Assembly: GCF_017948455.1 (NCBI RefSeq)
Contig: NZ_JAFFSU010000021.1
Location: 1-64,000, forward strand
DNA from: Streptomyces sp. GESEQ-4
Lineage (GTDB): Bacteria; Actinomycetota; Actinomycetes; Streptomycetales; Streptomycetaceae
Length of the DNA: 64,000 nt
Direction: 5' to 3'
How positions within the stretch are numbered: position 1 is the stretch's first letter; each line of letters opens with the position of its first letter. The position numbers and the translations under genes are program-made. The notes beneath the pieces are model-generated. The model saw nothing but the letters and a program-made list of their open reading frames with translations, was not told the origin of the DNA and ran no database searches. Positions 32,660 through 41,762 of this stretch are shown piece by piece.

Positions 32660-33655
32660 ATGTCCGACGACGCGCAGACGCCGGAAGCGCGTGAGAACGC
32701 CGCAGCAGTCTGGCCGACGCCGCCAGGCGACGCGGCGGCAGCACCGGACGCGGCAGTGGCCGACGCGGCGGAGGTGCCGCTGGCCGAGGGTGCGGAGTCC
32801 GAGGTCGACCTGGAGAAGGCGGCCCCGGCGAGTGGGCGTGGACGTGGGGAGTCGACGGAGGGACGCGCGGACTCGGCGAGCGGCCCTGCCGACGCCCGTC
32901 CCGAGCCGAACCCCTGGTCTCCGCCCGCGGACGACACCGGCCCCGCCCCCTCCGTCCACGATCAGCCGACAGTGACGTCGGTCCCCGCGATGGGCACACC
33001 CCCTGCCCCGGCGGACGCCAACCGGGCGTGGGCGAACCCGGTGGCGCCGGACCCCGTGCAGACCCAGACACCCCAGCCCTGGGCAAACCCTTTCGCACCC
33101 CCAGCCGACGGCTCACCCAACCCCTTCGCCCCACCTGCACGGCCCGCCCACGGCGAGTCCGTCCCCCCGCCACCCGTAGCCCCCGACGGCCCCGGCCAGG
33201 TCGCATACGGCTACCCGGCAGGCCCCAGCTACCCGGCAGGCCCCAGCTACCCGGCGGGCTACGGCTACCCGTCCGGTCAGGGCTACCCGACCCCGGCCGA
33301 CGCGGTCTACCAGCCCGGTCCCGGCTACCAGGCTGGTCCCGGCTACCCCACCGGTCCCGGATACCCGGCCCCGCCCGGCGCGGGCCACTACGGCTGGCCC
33401 GGTATGCATCCCGCGCCGGCCAACGGGATGGGCACGGCAAGCCTCGTGCTCGGCATCTGCGCGGCCGTCGTCTTCTGCCTGTGGCCGCTGGCCATCGTCC
33501 TCGGCATCCTCGCCGTGATCTTCGGCGTACTCGGCCGCGGCAAGGCCCGCAAGGGCGAGGCCACGAACGCCGGCCACGCCCTGGCCGGCATCATCTGCGG
33601 CGCGGTCGGCATCGCCCTGGGCATCGGCATGATCGTCCTGGTGTTCTCCCTCTGA
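32660..33655 (+). CDS. DUF4190-like membrane protein with proline/glycine/tyrosine-rich N-terminal region
   Basis: The 331-aa protein has a long disordered N-terminal part (about 1-255) rich in P, A, G and D. Near its end it has tandem (Y-P-A-G-P-S) and (G-Y-x-x-G-P) units: YPAGPSYPAGPSYPAGYGYP, YQAGPGYPTGPGYP. Two membrane helices follow with the DUF4190 pattern: MGTASLVLGICAAVVFCLWPLAIVLGILAVIFGVLGRGKARKGEATNAGHALAGIICGAVGIALGIGMIVLVF. Function is unknown. ATG 32660 is preferred because AGAGGGG precedes it; the frame extends to 32627. DNA repeats at about 33212-33260 underlie the YPAGPS units and may vary between strains. It diverges from the deaminase gene. Confidence 0.8.
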   Translation: MSDDAQTPEARENAAAVWPTPPGDAAAAPDAAVADAAEVPLAEGAESEVDLEKAAPASGRGRGESTEGRADSASGPADARPEPNPWSPPADDTGPAPSVHDQPTVTSVPAMGTPPAPADANRAWANPVAPDPVQTQTPQPWANPFAPPADGSPNPFAPPARPAHGESVPPPPVAPDGPGQVAYGYPAGPSYPAGPSYPAGYGYPSGQGYPTPADAVYQPGPGYQAGPGYPTGPGYPAPPGAGHYGWPGMHPAPANGMGTASLVLGICAAVVFCLWPLAIVLGILAVIFGVLGRGKARKGEATNAGHALAGIICGAVGIALGIGMIVLVFSL

Positions 33656-33773
33656 CACCACTCGCTCCGACGTCCGCTCCCTGAGCTCCTCCCAGAATCC
33701 ACTGACAATCCGTCGCCCCTTCCTCATGCCGACTCGACACCTGGTCGACAGATTCCGTCGCGTAACCAAAAGG

Positions 33774-33794
33774 CAACAACGGAATCACTTGTTG
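33774..33794. promoter_or_regulatory. CAACAA-N9-TTGTTG inverted repeat before the polyamine genes
   Basis: CAACAA (33774-33779) and TTGTTG (33789-33794) flank 9 nt in an AT-richer part of the 235-nt leader, about 100 nt before the aldehyde dehydrogenase ATG. It is a candidate operator for the polyamine operon; the regulator is unknown. Confidence 0.4.
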
Positions 33795-33890
33795 GACGCC
33801 TATGGCTCTGTCAGGATCGGCACTCAAATCGAGCTGGAGCTACGCCACCCACCCTTATCACCAGGGGCGACGGCGGAGGAGAGCGACGAC

Positions 33891-35420
33891 ATGCACTACC
33901 CGGGAACCTCAGACCGATTCCCCGCGCAGGAACGCCTCGCGGCCGGTGCGCAGTTCATCGCGGGCCGTCTGACAAAGGGCACCTCAGGTCGTACGCACAC
34001 GGTCGTCGACCCTGCGACCGGCGAGGACGTCTACACGTACGAGCTGGCCGGGACGGACGACGTCGACGCGGCTGTCGCTGCCGCACGCGCCGCCTTCCCG
34101 GGCTGGGCCGGGACCACGCCGGGCGAGCGTTCGGACGCGATGCACCGCTTCGCCGCCGTGCTCGCCGACCGCGCCGAGGAATTCGCCCGCGCCGAGTCCC
34201 TGCAGTGCGGCAAGCCGCTGAAGCTGACGCGCGAGTTCGACGTGCCGGGGACCATCGACAACATCGCGTTCTTCGCGGGGGCGGCCCGGCATCTCCAGGG
34301 GCAGTCGGCGGGGGAGTACTCCGGCGACCACACTTCGTACATCCGCCGTGAACCCATCGGCGTGGTCGGCTCCATCGCGCCCTGGAACTACCCCCTCCAG
34401 ATGGCCGCCTGGAAGGTCCTCCCGGCGATCGCCGCGGGCAACACCATCGTCCTGAAGCCCGCCGAGATCACCCCGCTGACCTCTCTCCTCTTCGCCGAGG
34501 CCGCCACCGAGGCCGGTATCCCGGACGGTGTCATCAACATCATCACGGGGACCGGAAAGGAAGCCGGCGAGCATCTCGTCGGGCATCCCGACGTCGCCAT
34601 GACCTCCTTCACCGGCTCCACCGCCGTCGGCAAGCGCGTTGCCGAGATCGCCACCGCCACCGTCAAGCGCATCCACCTGGAGCTGGGCGGCAAGGCCCCC
34701 TTCGTCGTCTTCGACGACGCCGATCTGGAGGCGGCCGTCAACGGCGCCGTCGCGGGCGCCCTCATCAACTCCGGCCAGGACTGCACGGCCGCCACGCGCG
34801 CGTACGTGCAACGGCCCCTCTATGACGAATTCGTGGAGCGGACCGCCGCCCTCATGGACACCGTCCGCCTCGGCGACCCCTTCCGGAGCACCACCGACCT
34901 CGGGCCTCTCATCTCGCACGTCCAGCGTGACCGCGTCGCCGGTTTCGTCGACCGGGCGCGTGCCTACGCGCGCGTGGTCACCGGCGGTGAGGCACCGCAG
35001 GACGAGCTCAAGAACGGCGCGTACTACCGGCCCACCCTCATCGCCGACGCGGCCCAGGACAGTGAGATCGTCCAGTCCGAGATCTTCGGCCCGGTCCTCG
35101 TCGTCCTCCCCTTCGACAGCGACGACGACGGCATCCGGCTGGCCAACGACACCCCGTACGGCCTGGCCGCCTCCGCGTGGAGCAGGGACGTCTACCGGGC
35201 GAACCGCGCGACCCGCGAGATCAAGGCCGGGTGCGTGTGGGTCAACGACCACATTCCGATCATCAGCGAGATGCCGCACGGCGGCTACAAGGCGTCCGGC
35301 TTCGGTAAGGACATGTCAACCTACTCCTTCGAGGAGTACACCCAGATCAAGCACGTCATGTTCGACAACACGGCGGTGCCCAGAAAGGACTGGCACCGCA
35401 CGATCTTCGGGGACCGATAG
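33891..35420 (+). CDS. Gamma-aminobutyraldehyde dehydrogenase-like aldehyde dehydrogenase
   Basis: A 509-aa NAD(P)+-dependent aldehyde dehydrogenase. Motifs: APWNYPLQMAAWKVLPAIAAGN (cofactor loop), FTGSTAVGKRV, LELGGKAPFVVFDDAD (catalytic Glu), NSGQDCTAATR (nucleophile C298), EIFGPVLVVLPF. It belongs to the betaine-aldehyde/aminobutyraldehyde group. Position at the head of a potD-potA-potB-potC-amine oxidase set supports oxidation of 4-aminobutanal from putrescine to GABA. ATG 33891 has GGAGGAGAG about 8 nt upstream; the frame is open further back without homology. Betaine aldehyde remains a possible substrate. Confidence 0.88.
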   Translation: MHYPGTSDRFPAQERLAAGAQFIAGRLTKGTSGRTHTVVDPATGEDVYTYELAGTDDVDAAVAAARAAFPGWAGTTPGERSDAMHRFAAVLADRAEEFARAESLQCGKPLKLTREFDVPGTIDNIAFFAGAARHLQGQSAGEYSGDHTSYIRREPIGVVGSIAPWNYPLQMAAWKVLPAIAAGNTIVLKPAEITPLTSLLFAEAATEAGIPDGVINIITGTGKEAGEHLVGHPDVAMTSFTGSTAVGKRVAEIATATVKRIHLELGGKAPFVVFDDADLEAAVNGAVAGALINSGQDCTAATRAYVQRPLYDEFVERTAALMDTVRLGDPFRSTTDLGPLISHVQRDRVAGFVDRARAYARVVTGGEAPQDELKNGAYYRPTLIADAAQDSEIVQSEIFGPVLVVLPFDSDDDGIRLANDTPYGLAASAWSRDVYRANRATREIKAGCVWVNDHIPIISEMPHGGYKASGFGKDMSTYSFEEYTQIKHVMFDNTAVPRKDWHRTIFGDR

Positions 35421-35472
35421 CAGACAGGCCGCCCGACCGCGGCCGCCCATCCTCCGAAAGGGCACCAAGCGC

Positions 35473-36720
35473 ATGGAGCAGTACGAGCCCGAACCGCTGA
35501 CTCCGGTCCAGCTGGCCGCCATGCGGCGCAGCCTCCGGAGCGGCAGGGCCGCCCTCACCCGTCGTTCGCTGCTGCGCGCCTCCGCGGGCGGCGCGCTCGC
35601 GGTCGGCGGCCTCGGGGCGCTGAGCGCCTGCGGGATCCCCGCGGCCGGCAAGTCGGAGGGCGGCACCTCCGCGGAGGACTACTCGGCCAAGGAGAAGGAG
35701 ATCAGCTTCTCCAACTGGACCGAGTACATCGACATCGACGAGAGCGAGAAGCACCACCCCACCCTCGAGGCGTTCACCAAGCGGACCGGTATCAAGGTCA
35801 AATACACCGAGGACATCAACGACAACAACGAGTTCTTCGGCAAGATCAAGCCGCAGCTCGCCGCGGGCCAGGCCACCGGCCGCGACATCATCGTCCTCAC
35901 CGACTGGCTGGCCGGGCGCCTCATCCGCCTGGGGTGGGTCCAGAAACTGGACCCGTCCAACCTGCCCCACGCGTACGCCAATCTGTCGTCCCAGTTCCGC
36001 AGCCCCGACTGGGATCCCGGACGCGCCTACTCGTACCCCTGGCAGGGCATCTCGACCGTCATCGCGTACAACAAGAAGGCGCTCGACGGCATCGAGGTGA
36101 AGTCGGTCTCCGACATGCTCGACAACCCCAAGCTCAAGGGCCGCATCGGCTTCCTCACCGAGATGCGCGACAGCATCGGCATGACGCTGTTGGACATGGG
36201 CAAGGACCCGGCGAAGTTCACGGACGACGACTACGACGCGGCGATCGCCCGGCTCCAGAAGGCCGTCGACAAGGGCCAGATCCGCCGCTTCACCGGCAAC
36301 GACTACACGTCCGACATCACCAGCGGCGACTTCGCGGCCTGTATCGCGTGGGCCGGTGACGTCGTACAGCTCAAGGCGGACAGCCCGGACGTCGACTTCG
36401 TCATCCCGGACAGCGGCTACATGACGTCGACCGACAACATGCTGATCCCCAACAAGGCACGCCACAAGACGAACGCCGAGCGGCTCATGGACTACTACTA
36501 CGAGCCGGAGCCGGCCGCCCGACTGGCCGCCTACATCAACTACGTCTGTCCCGTGGACGGAGTGAAGCCCTACCTCGCGAAGATCGACGAGGGCGCGGCG
36601 GAGAACCCGCTGATCATCCCGGACAAGGAAATGGCCGCGAAGTCCCATGCCTTCCGCTCGCTGAGTTCGAAGGAAGAGACGGCCTATGAAGAGAAGTTCG
36701 CGAAGCTGACAGGGGCGTGA
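35473..36720 (+). CDS. potD: Spermidine/putrescine-binding lipoprotein (PotD type)
   Basis: A 415-aa polyamine receptor exported by Tat: the N-terminus has TRRSLLRASAGGALAVGGLGALSACG, a twin-arginine signal ending in lipobox LSAC. The mature part has ISFSNWTEYIDIDESEKHHPTLEAFTKRTGIKVKYTEDINDNNEFFGKI, DIIVLTDWLAGRLIRLGW, YPWQGISTVIAYNKKAL and SGDFAACIAWAGDVVQL, typical of PotD/PotF. GAAAGGG lies before the ATG, 52 nt after the dehydrogenase stop. Its stop overlaps the potA start region. Binding residues for putrescine versus spermidine cannot be separated by eye. Confidence 0.92.
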   Translation: MEQYEPEPLTPVQLAAMRRSLRSGRAALTRRSLLRASAGGALAVGGLGALSACGIPAAGKSEGGTSAEDYSAKEKEISFSNWTEYIDIDESEKHHPTLEAFTKRTGIKVKYTEDINDNNEFFGKIKPQLAAGQATGRDIIVLTDWLAGRLIRLGWVQKLDPSNLPHAYANLSSQFRSPDWDPGRAYSYPWQGISTVIAYNKKALDGIEVKSVSDMLDNPKLKGRIGFLTEMRDSIGMTLLDMGKDPAKFTDDDYDAAIARLQKAVDKGQIRRFTGNDYTSDITSGDFAACIAWAGDVVQLKADSPDVDFVIPDSGYMTSTDNMLIPNKARHKTNAERLMDYYYEPEPAARLAAYINYVCPVDGVKPYLAKIDEGAAENPLIIPDKEMAAKSHAFRSLSSKEETAYEEKFAKLTGA

Positions 36721-36725
36721 CGACC

Positions 36726-37871
36726 ATGACGAACGACAGCAGCGGTGACGTCCGCCTCTCCGGGATCAGCAAGACCTACGGCTCCTTCACCGCCGTACAC
36801 CCGCTCGACCTGACCGTGCCGCAGGGCTCCTTCTTCGCCCTGCTCGGCGCCTCCGGCTGCGGCAAGACCACAACTCTGCGCATGATCGCGGGACTTGAGG
36901 AGCCGACGAGCGGCAGCGTCCACCTCGGCGACCAGGAGGTCACGCACCTGCCGCCGTACAAGCGGCCGGTGAACACGGTCTTCCAGTCGTACGCCCTCTT
37001 CCCGCACCTCGACATCTTCGAGAACGTCGCCTTCGGCCTGCGCCGACGCGGCATCAAGTCGGTGAAGAAGCAGGTCGGGGACATGCTCGACCTGGTGCAG
37101 CTCAGCGAGCAGGCACGCAAGAAGCCGCATCAGCTCTCCGGCGGCCAGCAGCAGCGTGTCGCCGTGGCCCGGGCGCTGATCAACACCCCCAAGGTGCTCC
37201 TCCTCGACGAGCCCCTCGGCGCCCTCGACCTCAAACTGCGCCGTCAGATGCAGCTGGAGCTCAAGCGCATCCAGACCGAGGTCGGCATCACCTTCGTGCA
37301 CGTCACGCACGACCAGGAGGAGGCCATGACGATGGCCGACCGGGTCGCCGTGATGAACGCGGGCCGAGTGGAGCAGCTGGGATCGCCCGCCGACCTCTAC
37401 GAGAACCCCAAGACGACGTTCGTCGCCAACTTCCTCGGCACGTCCAACCTGATCGAGGCCGAGGTCGACAACAAGACCGGCGGCGAGATCGTCGTCCGGG
37501 CCGGCGGCGGCAAGCTCGTCCTGCCCGAGGTGCGCTGCTCCGCGCCCACGACGACCGGCGGCAAGGTGCTGGTCGGCGTACGCCCGGAGAAGATCACCCT
37601 CACCCACGTCGACGACGCGGGCGAGATCCCCGAGGCCCGCAACCGCATCAGCGGCAAGATCGCGGCCACGTCGTTCATCGGGGTCTCCACGCAGTACGTC
37701 ATCGACAGCCCGGTCTGCCCCGAGTTCGAGGTCTACGCCCAGAACATCGACCGTGACGCCCGGCTCGTCCCCGGCGCCGACGTCGTTCTGCACTGGAGCC
37801 CGGCGCACACCTTCGGCCTCGACGCGGCTCAGGACATCGACGCGGGGATCGAAGAAGAGGCGGCGGTCTGA
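36726..37871 (+). CDS. potA: Polyamine ABC transporter ATPase (PotA type)
   Basis: A 381-aa ATPase: Walker A GASGCGKTTT, Q-loop NTVFQSYALFPHL, signature LSGGQQQRVAVARALI, Walker B VLLLDEPLGALDLKLR, switch HVTHDQEEAM, and a C-terminal TOBE domain (about 290-365, VLVGVRPEKITL). It energises PotB/PotC. ATG 36726 is used; a GTG at 36717 overlapping the potD TGA (GTGA) is an equally likely coupled start adding three residues. It ends by overlapping the potB ATG by one base. Confidence 0.93.
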   Translation: MTNDSSGDVRLSGISKTYGSFTAVHPLDLTVPQGSFFALLGASGCGKTTTLRMIAGLEEPTSGSVHLGDQEVTHLPPYKRPVNTVFQSYALFPHLDIFENVAFGLRRRGIKSVKKQVGDMLDLVQLSEQARKKPHQLSGGQQQRVAVARALINTPKVLLLDEPLGALDLKLRRQMQLELKRIQTEVGITFVHVTHDQEEAMTMADRVAVMNAGRVEQLGSPADLYENPKTTFVANFLGTSNLIEAEVDNKTGGEIVVRAGGGKLVLPEVRCSAPTTTGGKVLVGVRPEKITLTHVDDAGEIPEARNRISGKIAATSFIGVSTQYVIDSPVCPEFEVYAQNIDRDARLVPGADVVLHWSPAHTFGLDAAQDIDAGIEEEAAV

Positions 37872-38800
37872 TGGCGACCCTCACCGAGGCGCCACCGCCT
37901 CTCGCGCCGGGCGCGCCGGAGAAGAAGCCGCCGCGCAAGCGGGGCCGCTGGACGCCGTACTGGCTGCTGCTGCCCGGCATCCTCTGGCTGCTGGTCTTCT
38001 TCGCGATGCCGATGATCTACCAGGCCTCCACGTCCGTGCAGACGGGCTCCCTGGAGGAGGGCTACAAGGTCACCTGGCACTTCGCGACGTACTGGGACGC
38101 GCTGTCCGAGTACTGGCCGCAGTTCCTGCGCTCGGTGCTGTACGCGGGCGCGGCGACCATCCTGTGTCTGGTCCTCGGCTATCCGCTGGCGTACCTGATC
38201 GCGTTCCGCGCGGGCCGCTGGCGGAACCTGATCATGATCCTGGTGATCGCGCCGTTCTTCACCAGCTTCCTGATCCGTACGCTCGCCTGGAAGACGATCC
38301 TCGCGGACGGCGGCCCGGTCGTCGGCGCCCTCAACACGCTGCACGTCCTGGACGTCACCAGCTGGCTCGGCTGGACCTCCGGCGACCGGGTGCTGGCGAC
38401 TCCGCTGGCGGTCGTGTGCGGTCTGACGTACAACTTCCTGCCGTTCATGATCCTGCCGCTGTACTCCTCGCTGGAGCGCATCGACGGACGGCTGCACGAG
38501 GCGGCGGGCGATCTGTACGCCAAGCCGGTCACGACCTTCCGGAAGGTCACCTTTCCGCTGTCGATGCCGGGTGTCGTCTCCGGCACACTGCTGACGTTCA
38601 TCCCGGCGGCCGGTGACTACGTCAACGCCGATCTGCTCGGCTCGACCGACACCCGCATGGTCGGCAATGTCATCCAGACCCAGTTCCTGCGGATTCTCGA
38701 CTATCCGACGGCCGCGGCCCTCTCCTTCATCCTGATGGCCGCGATCCTCATCATGGTCACCCTCTACATCCGCAGGTCCGGAACGGAGGATCTGGTTTAA
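37871..38800 (+). CDS. potB: Polyamine ABC transporter permease (PotB type)
   Basis: A 309-aa inner-membrane permease with about six helices: YWLLLPGILWLLVFFAMPMIYQAS, LRSVLYAGAATILCLVLGYPLAYLIAF, LIMILVIAPFFTSFLIRTLAWKTIL. The EAA loop is EAAGDLYAKPVTTFRKVTFPLSMPGV. The N-terminal 35 residues are Pro/Lys-rich and cytoplasmic. ATG overlaps the potA TGA by one base; the next ATG follows its TAA immediately. It pairs with PotC. Confidence 0.92.
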   Translation: MATLTEAPPPLAPGAPEKKPPRKRGRWTPYWLLLPGILWLLVFFAMPMIYQASTSVQTGSLEEGYKVTWHFATYWDALSEYWPQFLRSVLYAGAATILCLVLGYPLAYLIAFRAGRWRNLIMILVIAPFFTSFLIRTLAWKTILADGGPVVGALNTLHVLDVTSWLGWTSGDRVLATPLAVVCGLTYNFLPFMILPLYSSLERIDGRLHEAAGDLYAKPVTTFRKVTFPLSMPGVVSGTLLTFIPAAGDYVNADLLGSTDTRMVGNVIQTQFLRILDYPTAAALSFILMAAILIMVTLYIRRSGTEDLV

Positions 38801-39601
38801 ATGGCCTTCGTCAACTGGCTCAAGCGCCATTTCGTCGTCATCGCGGGACTGCTGACCCTCGGCTATCTCCTGCTGCCGAACGTCGTCGTCACGGTGTTCT
38901 CCTTCAACAACCCGAAGGGGCGCTTCAACTACGAGTGGCAGGAATTCTCGACGGACGCCTGGAAGGACCCGTGCGGTGTCGCCGACATGTGCGGCTCGCT
39001 GTCGGTCAGCCTCCAGATCGCGTTCTGGGCGACGCTCGGCGCCACGATCCTCGGCACGATGATCGCCTTCGCGCTGGTCCGCTACCGGTTCCGCGCGCGG
39101 GGTGCCGTCAACTCGCTGATCTTCCTGCCGATGGCGATGCCCGAGGTCGTCATGGCGGCCTCGCTGCTCACCCTGTTCCTCAACATGGGTGCACAGTTGG
39201 GATTCTGGACGATCCTCATCGCCCACATCATGTTCTGCCTCAGCTTCGTCGTCACGGCCGTCAAGGCGCGCGTCATGTCGATGGACCCGAAGCTGGAGCA
39301 GGCGGCGCAGGACCTGTACGCCGGACCGCTCCAGACATTCCTCCGGGTCACCCTGCCGATCGCTGCTCCGGGAATCGCCGCGGGCGCGCTGCTCGCCTTC
39401 GCGCTCTCCTTCGACGATTTCATCATCACCAATTTCAACGCGGGCTCGACCGTCACCTTCCCCATGTTCGTCTGGGGCTCGGCACAGCGCGGCACACCCG
39501 TCCAGATCAATGTCATCGGTACGGCCATGTTCCTGGTCGCCGTACTGCTGGTGCTGGCCTCTATGGTCATCAGCAATCGCCGGAACAGGCAAAAGGCATG
39601 A
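38801..39601 (+). CDS. potC: Polyamine ABC transporter permease (PotC type)
   Basis: A 266-aa permease: FVVIAGLLTLGYLLLPNVVVTVFSFN, VSLQIAFWATLGATILGTMIAFALVRY, LIFLPMAMPEVVMAASLLTLFL, EAA loop EQAAQDLYAGPLQTFLRVTLPIAAPGI, and LLAFALSFDDFIITNFNAG, a motif characteristic of PotC/PotI. It starts directly after the potB TAA and ends overlapping the oxidoreductase ATG by 4 nt, so the operon is translationally coupled. Confidence 0.93.
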   Translation: MAFVNWLKRHFVVIAGLLTLGYLLLPNVVVTVFSFNNPKGRFNYEWQEFSTDAWKDPCGVADMCGSLSVSLQIAFWATLGATILGTMIAFALVRYRFRARGAVNSLIFLPMAMPEVVMAASLLTLFLNMGAQLGFWTILIAHIMFCLSFVVTAVKARVMSMDPKLEQAAQDLYAGPLQTFLRVTLPIAAPGIAAGALLAFALSFDDFIITNFNAGSTVTFPMFVWGSAQRGTPVQINVIGTAMFLVAVLLVLASMVISNRRNRQKA

Positions 39602-41001
39602 CCCGTTGGACAAAGTCACTCTCTGAAGTCCAGCCGGTCTCGTACTGGCTGGACGACCCGGGAAAGCCGCACCCCGAGCCCGCCCTCACCGGCGCAGAGA
39701 CCTGCGATCTGCTGGTCGTCGGCGGTGGCTACAGCGGACTGTGGACCGCGCTGATCGCCAAGGAGCGCGACCCGGCGCGGGACGTGGTGCTGGTGGAGGG
39801 CCGCGAGGTGGGCTGGGCCGCCTCGGGCCGCAACGGCGGCTTCTGCGCCGCCTCGATCACGCACGGCCTGGCCAACGGGATCGCCCGCTGGCCGGACGAG
39901 ATCCACAAGCTGGAGCGGCTGGGCGCCCGCAACCTCGACGAGATCGAGGCGGCGGTCGCCCGCTACTCCATCGACTGCGACTTCGAGCGCACCGGCGAGA
40001 TCGACGTCGCCACCGAGACGTACCAGGCGTGGGAACTCCGCGACTGGTACGAGGAGATGGAGCGCCGGGGTCTGGCCGACGGCGTGGAGTTCCTGGACGC
40101 CGAAGCGGTACGGGAACAAGTCGACTCACCGACATTCCAGGCGGGCCTCTTCGACCGCCGCGGCATCGCCATGCTCCACCCCGCCAAGCTCGTCTGGGGC
40201 CTCAAGCGCGCGTGCCTCGAACTCGGCGTCCGCGTCTACGAGCACACGCCCGCGCTCACCTTGAAGCCGTACGGCGCCGGTATGGCCGTACGCACCCCCT
40301 ACGGCTCCCTCCGCGCCCGCCGCGTCGCGCTCGGCACCAACATCTTCCCCAGCCTGGTCAAGCGGGTCCGGGCGTACACCGTCCCGGTCTACGACTACGC
40401 GCTGATGACCGAGCCGCTGACGGCCGATCAACTCGCCTCCATCGGCTGGAAGAACCGCCAGGGTCTCGGGGACTCGGCGAACCAGTTCCACTACTTCCGG
40501 CTGTCCGCCGACAACCGCGTCCTGTGGGGCGGTTACGACGCGGTCTACCCGTACGGCGGCCGGGTGCGCGCCGAGTACGACGACCGCCCGGAGACGTACG
40601 CCAAGCTCGCCGGGCACTTCTTCACCTGCTTCCCGCAGCTGGAGGGGCTGCGCTTCACGCACGCGTGGGGCGGCGCGATCGACACCTGCTCGCGCTTCTC
40701 GGCGTTCTTCGGCACCGCGCACCAGGGGAAGGTGGCGTACGCGGCCGGGTTCACGGGCCTGGGCGTCGGCGCGACCCGCTTCGGCGCCGACGTGATGCTG
40801 GACCTGCTGGCGGGGGAGCGCACGGAACGCACGGAGCTCGAGATGGTGCGCAAGAAGCCGCTGCCTTTTCCGCCGGAGCCCTTCGCCTGGACCGGGATCG
40901 CGCTGACGAAGTGGTCGCTGGCCCGCGCGGACGCGCACGGCGGGCGGCGCAACCTGTGGCTGAGGACGATGGACCGGTTGGGGCTCGGCTTCGACAGCTG
41001 A
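39598..41001 (+). CDS. FAD-dependent amine oxidoreductase (PuuB/DAO family)
   Basis: A 467-aa cytoplasmic flavoenzyme of the D-amino-acid-oxidase-like family. The dinucleotide-binding motif is DLLVVGGGYSGLWTALIAKERDP, followed by EGREVGWAASGRNGGFC, GIAMLHPAKLVWGLKRACLELGV and YAAGFTGLGVGATRFGADVMLDLLAG. Closest in style to gamma-glutamylputrescine oxidase PuuB. Coupled to potC and in an operon with aminobutyraldehyde dehydrogenase, it probably oxidises putrescine or its gamma-glutamyl derivative. No PuuA ligase or PuuD hydrolase is in the window, so the glutamylated route is unproven. Confidence 0.88.
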   Translation: MTRWTKSLSEVQPVSYWLDDPGKPHPEPALTGAETCDLLVVGGGYSGLWTALIAKERDPARDVVLVEGREVGWAASGRNGGFCAASITHGLANGIARWPDEIHKLERLGARNLDEIEAAVARYSIDCDFERTGEIDVATETYQAWELRDWYEEMERRGLADGVEFLDAEAVREQVDSPTFQAGLFDRRGIAMLHPAKLVWGLKRACLELGVRVYEHTPALTLKPYGAGMAVRTPYGSLRARRVALGTNIFPSLVKRVRAYTVPVYDYALMTEPLTADQLASIGWKNRQGLGDSANQFHYFRLSADNRVLWGGYDAVYPYGGRVRAEYDDRPETYAKLAGHFFTCFPQLEGLRFTHAWGGAIDTCSRFSAFFGTAHQGKVAYAAGFTGLGVGATRFGADVMLDLLAGERTERTELEMVRKKPLPFPPEPFAWTGIALTKWSLARADAHGGRRNLWLRTMDRLGLGFDS

Positions 41002-41131
41002 CGGTGACGCTGACGCGAGCCTCTGCTTCAGTTCACTCCGACGAGTTGTGCGAACTCGCGTAATGCCGCCGGGAGACCTCCCTCTCCTTCGTGACGCGCT
41101 CTGCGTCGACGAGAGACGAGGAGGTCTTCTC

Positions 41132-41575
41132 ATGACAGGCGCGAAGACGGCGGTCGAGTGGCTAGCGTCCGTCGCACCGGACCCCGAGGCCTGCCGCTGG
41201 GAGTGGGAGCGCAACCCCCTTGGGGTCGCGCTGCTCCCGGCCGGCAAAGCCTGGGATGTCCTGATCCTGCCGGGTGCGCTCGGCTACCCCACCCTCGACG
41301 TGCTGACCCGCATCATCGACCAACTGGGGCCCGTGCTGGCCGACTTCGGTGACGCGCGGATGGGGTTCTTCGTGCCGCCGGGCACGGCCGCGCGCTGGCT
41401 CGGCACGGGGATCCGCACGGCGGGGGCGGGGACGTGGATCGTCGTGCCGTATCCGGGACGTGCGAGCGGGGGAGTTCGGTGGCTGGTCCCACCGGACGGG
41501 TCCGGCACGCTCACGGATGCGGGGCTGCTGGAACTGGCTATGCATGAGGCTGCGGCTGGCTTGGCGGGCGACTAA
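41132..41575 (+). CDS. Conserved small actinobacterial protein, function unknown
   Basis: A 147-aa protein (TGAKTAVEWLASVAPDPEACRWEWERNPLGVALLPAGKAWDVLILPGALGYPTLDVLTRIIDQ). An AGGAGG site lies 7 nt before ATG and codon bias is strongly coding. No signal peptide or membrane helix. The DVLILPG and GFFVPPGTAARWLGTG segments recall small Streptomyces proteins distantly like the N-terminal part of bifunctional DNA primase/polymerase, but no catalytic residues can be named. It follows the polyamine operon by 130 nt and may be separately expressed. Confidence 0.75.
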   Translation: MTGAKTAVEWLASVAPDPEACRWEWERNPLGVALLPAGKAWDVLILPGALGYPTLDVLTRIIDQLGPVLADFGDARMGFFVPPGTAARWLGTGIRTAGAGTWIVVPYPGRASGGVRWLVPPDGSGTLTDAGLLELAMHEAAAGLAGD

Positions 41576-41600
41576 GGGGGTGGCGGGATGGGTTGTGTGT

Positions 41601-41653
41601 CGGCTGCAGCGTCGTCGTGGCTGGTCGCGCAGTTCCCCGCGCCCCTTCAGGGC
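41601..41653 (-). repeat. Dispersed GC-rich repeat, copy B
   Basis: Inverted relative to copy A: GTGGCTGGTCGCGCAGTTCC (41618-41637) followed by the hairpin half CCGCGCCCCTTCAGGGC. It lies between the small protein gene and the chitinase promoter. Confidence 0.85.
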
Positions 41654-41690
41654 GTTGTCGGGGTCGGCTGTCAGATCGTTGCTGGAAGTC

Positions 41691-41719
41691 TTGACAAGGT
41701 GATTGGTCTGGACCAAATT
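41691..41719 (+). promoter_or_regulatory. Chitinase promoter with DasR-type operator (dre)
   Basis: TTGACA (41691-41696) is a near-perfect -35. TGGTCTGGACCA (41704-41715) fills the spacer and overlaps the expected -10 (CAAATT, 41714-41719). The sequence differs by one base from the dre core TGGTCTAGACCA, to which DasR binds to repress chitin/N-acetylglucosamine genes in Streptomyces. It lies 48 nt before the chitinase start codon. Confidence 0.85.
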
Positions 41720-41762
41720 GTGGGCGCTCCACCCTCCAATTCCCCCATGTCCGGAGGCCCTT

